Positions 35,853 through 38,129 of a DNA stretch of 38,129 nucleotides are shown piece after piece. The first letter of the stretch is position 1. Each line of letters opens with the position of its first letter. The notes under the pieces are model-generated. The model worked only from the letters and a program-made list of their open reading frames with translations. It did no database searches and was not told the DNA's origin. Origin of the DNA: Rhizobiaceae bacterium (lineage in GTDB: Bacteria > Pseudomonadota > Alphaproteobacteria > Rhizobiales > Rhizobiaceae); NCBI GenBank assembly GCA_029212415.1, contig JARGOF010000051.1, positions 1 through 38,129 of the forward strand, read 5' to 3'. The position numbers and the translations under genes were made by a program.

Positions 35853-38024
35853 GTGCAAGACCCATTCAGCCAGGCCAACAAACCCCGCAAGGGCAGGAAG
35901 CTTCTGCTGCGTCTGGATTCGTGGATTGACTCTTCAATCTGGAATGCCGGTTCCGATCTGAGCGAAAAGTGGGAAGTGGCCAATATCTTTTTTCGCCGTT
36001 TTCGTGTTCGCGGCGGCAAGAAGGTCCTTTTCGAAATCATGGGCGAAGCCATGACGCTCGGCACCGCCGGTGCCATTGTCCTTTTGATGCTGGCCTTGCC
36101 GGCATTTGACGAGACCTATGGCAACTGGAAAGAGCAGAACGATTTTGCTGTTACCTTTCTCGACCGCTACGGCAATGAAATCGGCCACCGGGGGATCATT
36201 CACGAGGATTCGGTTCCCATCGAAGACCTTCCCGATCATCTGGTGAAATCTGTCCTGGCCACCGAAGACAGGCGGTTTTTTGAGCATTTTGGCATCGATG
36301 TGCTGGGGCTGACCCGCGCCATGTCGGAAAATGTCCGCGCCAATTCTGTTGTGCAGGGCGGCTCGACGATCACCCAGCAGCTTGCCAAAAACCTGTTTTT
36401 GACCAATGAACGGACCATAGAACGCAAAATCAAGGAAGCGTTTCTGGCACTTTGGCTGGAAGCCAATCTGTCGAAAAAGGAGATACTGCGTCTCTATCTG
36501 GATCGGGCCTATATGGGGGGCGGAACATTTGGAATTGCCGCCGCATCACAATTCTATTTCGGCAAGGATGTCACCAATGTGACGCTTGCGGAATCGGCCA
36601 TGCTTGCTGGGCTGTTCAAGGCACCGGCACGCTATGCCCCACATATCAATCTGCCTGCTGCACGCGCCCGCGCCAATGAAGTCCTGACCAATCTTGTCCA
36701 GGGGCAATTGATGACCGAGGGACAGGTGATCGGTGCACGGCGCAATCCGGCCGATGTGGTTGACCGGGGTGGCAATGAAAGCCCGGACTTTTTTCTCGAC
36801 TGGACATTTGAGGAAGTCAAACGTCTGGCAGGAAAATATCCGCAGCATTCTCTGATTGTCCGCACGACCATCGATCCCAATTTGCAGGCCGCCGCCGAGG
36901 AGGCCGTTGAATCAAGCCTGAGACAATACAGCAAGCGCTACCGCGTGAAGCAGGGCGCCGTTGTGATGATTGAAAACGGTGGTGCCGTCAGGGCGATGGT
37001 GGGCGGGCGTGACTATGGCGAAAGCCAGTTCAACAGAGCGACCAAGGCGCTGCGCCAACCAGGCTCATCCTTCAAGGTTTACGTCTATACAACAGCAATG
37101 GAAAATGGCTTTACGCCGGAAACCTCTGTCCGGGATGGGCCAATCACCTGGAATGGCTGGTCCCCGAGGAATTACGGACGCGGCTATTCGGGACGCATGG
37201 ATCTGACGCGCGCATTGGTCAAATCCGTCAATACGATACCTGTGCGACTGGCACGCGATCATCTGGGCACAGAGGCAATTGCCGAAACGGCACGAAAAAT
37301 GGGTGTGGAAACACCAATCCGAACCGACAAGACCATGGCTTTGGGCACCTCCGAGGTGACCGTGATGGATATGGCGACAGCCTATGCGGTCTTTCCCGCC
37401 GGAGGATTTTCTTCCAATCGCCACGGCATCACGCAAATCATGAATTATGCCGGCGACGTGCTGTATGATCATGGCCGTGACGAACCCAAGCCCAAACGGA
37501 TCATTTCAGAACAGGCCGTTCGGTCAATGAACACCATCCTGACACAGATCCCCGAATGGGGAACCGGACGCAGGGCAAAACTCGATGGCATCAAGACCGG
37601 TGGCAAAACCGGAACGACACAGGCCTATCGGGATGGCTGGTTTGTCGGCTTTACCGGCAATTATACGACGGCCGTATGGTTCGGCAATGACGATTATACA
37701 TCGTCGGCGCGGATGACAGGCGGCTCCCTCCCCGCCATGACCTTCAAGCAATTGATGACCTATGCGCATCATGGCGTGGAACTGCGGTCAATTCCGGGGT
37801 TGGATCTGCCAGACGACGGGCAGAATGCAGAAGACGCCAATGTCGCCTCGTCCGGACTGGTCAATGATGCTGGTGCGCCCTTTGTCCGACCGAGGATATT
37901 GACAAGGGATGTGACCGAACTGCTGCGCGAATTGGCGCGCAGCTTTGCCGAGGCACCAAGGATCGGCACCGAACAAATCAAATCAGCACAATTGGCACCG
38001 GAACTCAGCAACCAGAAACCTTGA
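35853..38024 (+). CDS. Bifunctional class A penicillin-binding protein (PBP1A type)
   Basis: This 723-residue inner-membrane enzyme polymerises glycan strands and cross-links them in peptidoglycan synthesis. A cytoplasmic N-terminus of about 65 residues (LLRLDSWIDSSIWNAG) and one transmembrane anchor (about 67-86) come first. The glycosyltransferase domain has E138 in ATEDRRFFEHFG and GGSTITQQLAKNLFL from residue 169. The transpeptidase domain has S405 in GSSFK, the SVN motif at 458-460 and KTGTT from K585. The start codon is GTG 35853, where homology begins (MQDPF), with GGAAAG upstream. No true MrcA-type OB insert was picked out. The tail after about residue 660 is polar and variable. Confidence 0.95.
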   Translation: MQDPFSQANKPRKGRKLLLRLDSWIDSSIWNAGSDLSEKWEVANIFFRRFRVRGGKKVLFEIMGEAMTLGTAGAIVLLMLALPAFDETYGNWKEQNDFAVTFLDRYGNEIGHRGIIHEDSVPIEDLPDHLVKSVLATEDRRFFEHFGIDVLGLTRAMSENVRANSVVQGGSTITQQLAKNLFLTNERTIERKIKEAFLALWLEANLSKKEILRLYLDRAYMGGGTFGIAAASQFYFGKDVTNVTLAESAMLAGLFKAPARYAPHINLPAARARANEVLTNLVQGQLMTEGQVIGARRNPADVVDRGGNESPDFFLDWTFEEVKRLAGKYPQHSLIVRTTIDPNLQAAAEEAVESSLRQYSKRYRVKQGAVVMIENGGAVRAMVGGRDYGESQFNRATKALRQPGSSFKVYVYTTAMENGFTPETSVRDGPITWNGWSPRNYGRGYSGRMDLTRALVKSVNTIPVRLARDHLGTEAIAETARKMGVETPIRTDKTMALGTSEVTVMDMATAYAVFPAGGFSSNRHGITQIMNYAGDVLYDHGRDEPKPKRIISEQAVRSMNTILTQIPEWGTGRRAKLDGIKTGGKTGTTQAYRDGWFVGFTGNYTTAVWFGNDDYTSSARMTGGSLPAMTFKQLMTYAHHGVELRSIPGLDLPDDGQNAEDANVASSGLVNDAGAPFVRPRILTRDVTELLRELARSFAEAPRIGTEQIKSAQLAPELSNQKP

Positions 38025-38040
38025 AATCCACCATCGGTGC

Positions 38041-38055
38041 AGCGGCTTTGCCGCT
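38041..38055 (+). terminator. Possible hairpin after the PBP gene
   Basis: AGCGGC-TTT-GCCGCT is a perfect 6-bp stem 16 bases after the PBP stop, flanked by a CCATCGGTG direct repeat (38031-38039 and 38062-38070). No T run follows. Nothing else is recognised between here and the window end. Confidence 0.35.
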
Positions 38056-38129
38056 GGGGAGCCATCGGTGTGCCTCCCGAAACGGTCAGATCGGTCTTGA
38101 TCATCGATCGTTGGCATGACTTAATTCAC

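Overview
The window is a gene-dense chromosomal segment from an alphaproteobacterium, most probably of the order Hyphomicrobiales (rhizobia and relatives). Pointers are a rhizobial-type Porin_2 porin, a FeuN/FeuP/FeuQ regulatory set, a PleC-like PdhS-family kinase, a GlnE-type adenylyltransferase, a four-gene ccmIEFH (cycHJKL) cluster, a long DegP with two PDZ domains, and a class A PBP with the N-terminal cytoplasmic extension typical of rhizobia. I cannot fix the genus. No rRNA, tRNA, CRISPR array, intact insertion sequence or prophage was seen.

Layout. (1) 1-3.2 kb: porin, a small Sel1-repeat protein, a secreted DUF2147 protein, and a pair of unrecognised small exported or membrane peptides. 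(2) 3.2-7.6 kb: AMP nucleosidase (amn), the electron-transfer-flavoprotein:ubiquinone oxidoreductase on the minus strand, and a family-4-like uracil-DNA glycosylase. (3) 7.8-13.8 kb: a more accessory stretch with an MFS exporter, a truncated serine recombinase fragment, an orphan GC-rich periplasmic binding protein, a DMT-family transporter, and an isolated CoxL-like molybdopterin subunit. (4) 14-26.3 kb: pepN, a PleC-like kinase, and on the minus strand a response regulator, histidine kinase and glnE in a tight operon, then degP. (5) 26.4-32.4 kb: an alpha/beta hydrolase-OsmC fusion, the cytochrome c maturation operon ccmI-ccmE-ccmF-ccmH, and a lipoprotein. (6) 32.5-38 kb: feuN-feuP-feuQ, a YcgN-family cysteine-cluster protein and a bifunctional penicillin-binding protein.

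How the genes fit together. Much of regions 4-6 concerns the cell envelope and its surveillance: periplasmic protease, two two-component systems, c-type cytochrome assembly, surface lipoprotein, peptidoglycan synthase, and a cell-cycle/polarity kinase. ETF-QO feeds electrons from acyl-CoA and branched-chain amino acid oxidation to the quinone pool. A 16-bp palindrome upstream of it recurs, with 14 of 16 bases matching, upstream of the DUF2147 gene, suggesting a shared regulator of LiuR type. A perfect TTAA-N7-TTAA element, extended to TTAACCAT on one side, lies upstream of the PleC-like kinase and suggests CtrA feedback on its own regulator.

I found no wholly new multi-gene system. The best leads are the shared LiuR-like operator, the CtrA box upstream of pleC, FeuN in its expected place, the recombinase scar beside an atypical binding-protein gene, the solitary CoxL-like enzyme, the UDG lacking a full iron-sulfur ligand set, and the two coupled tiny genes. 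All hairpins and motifs were found by eye.
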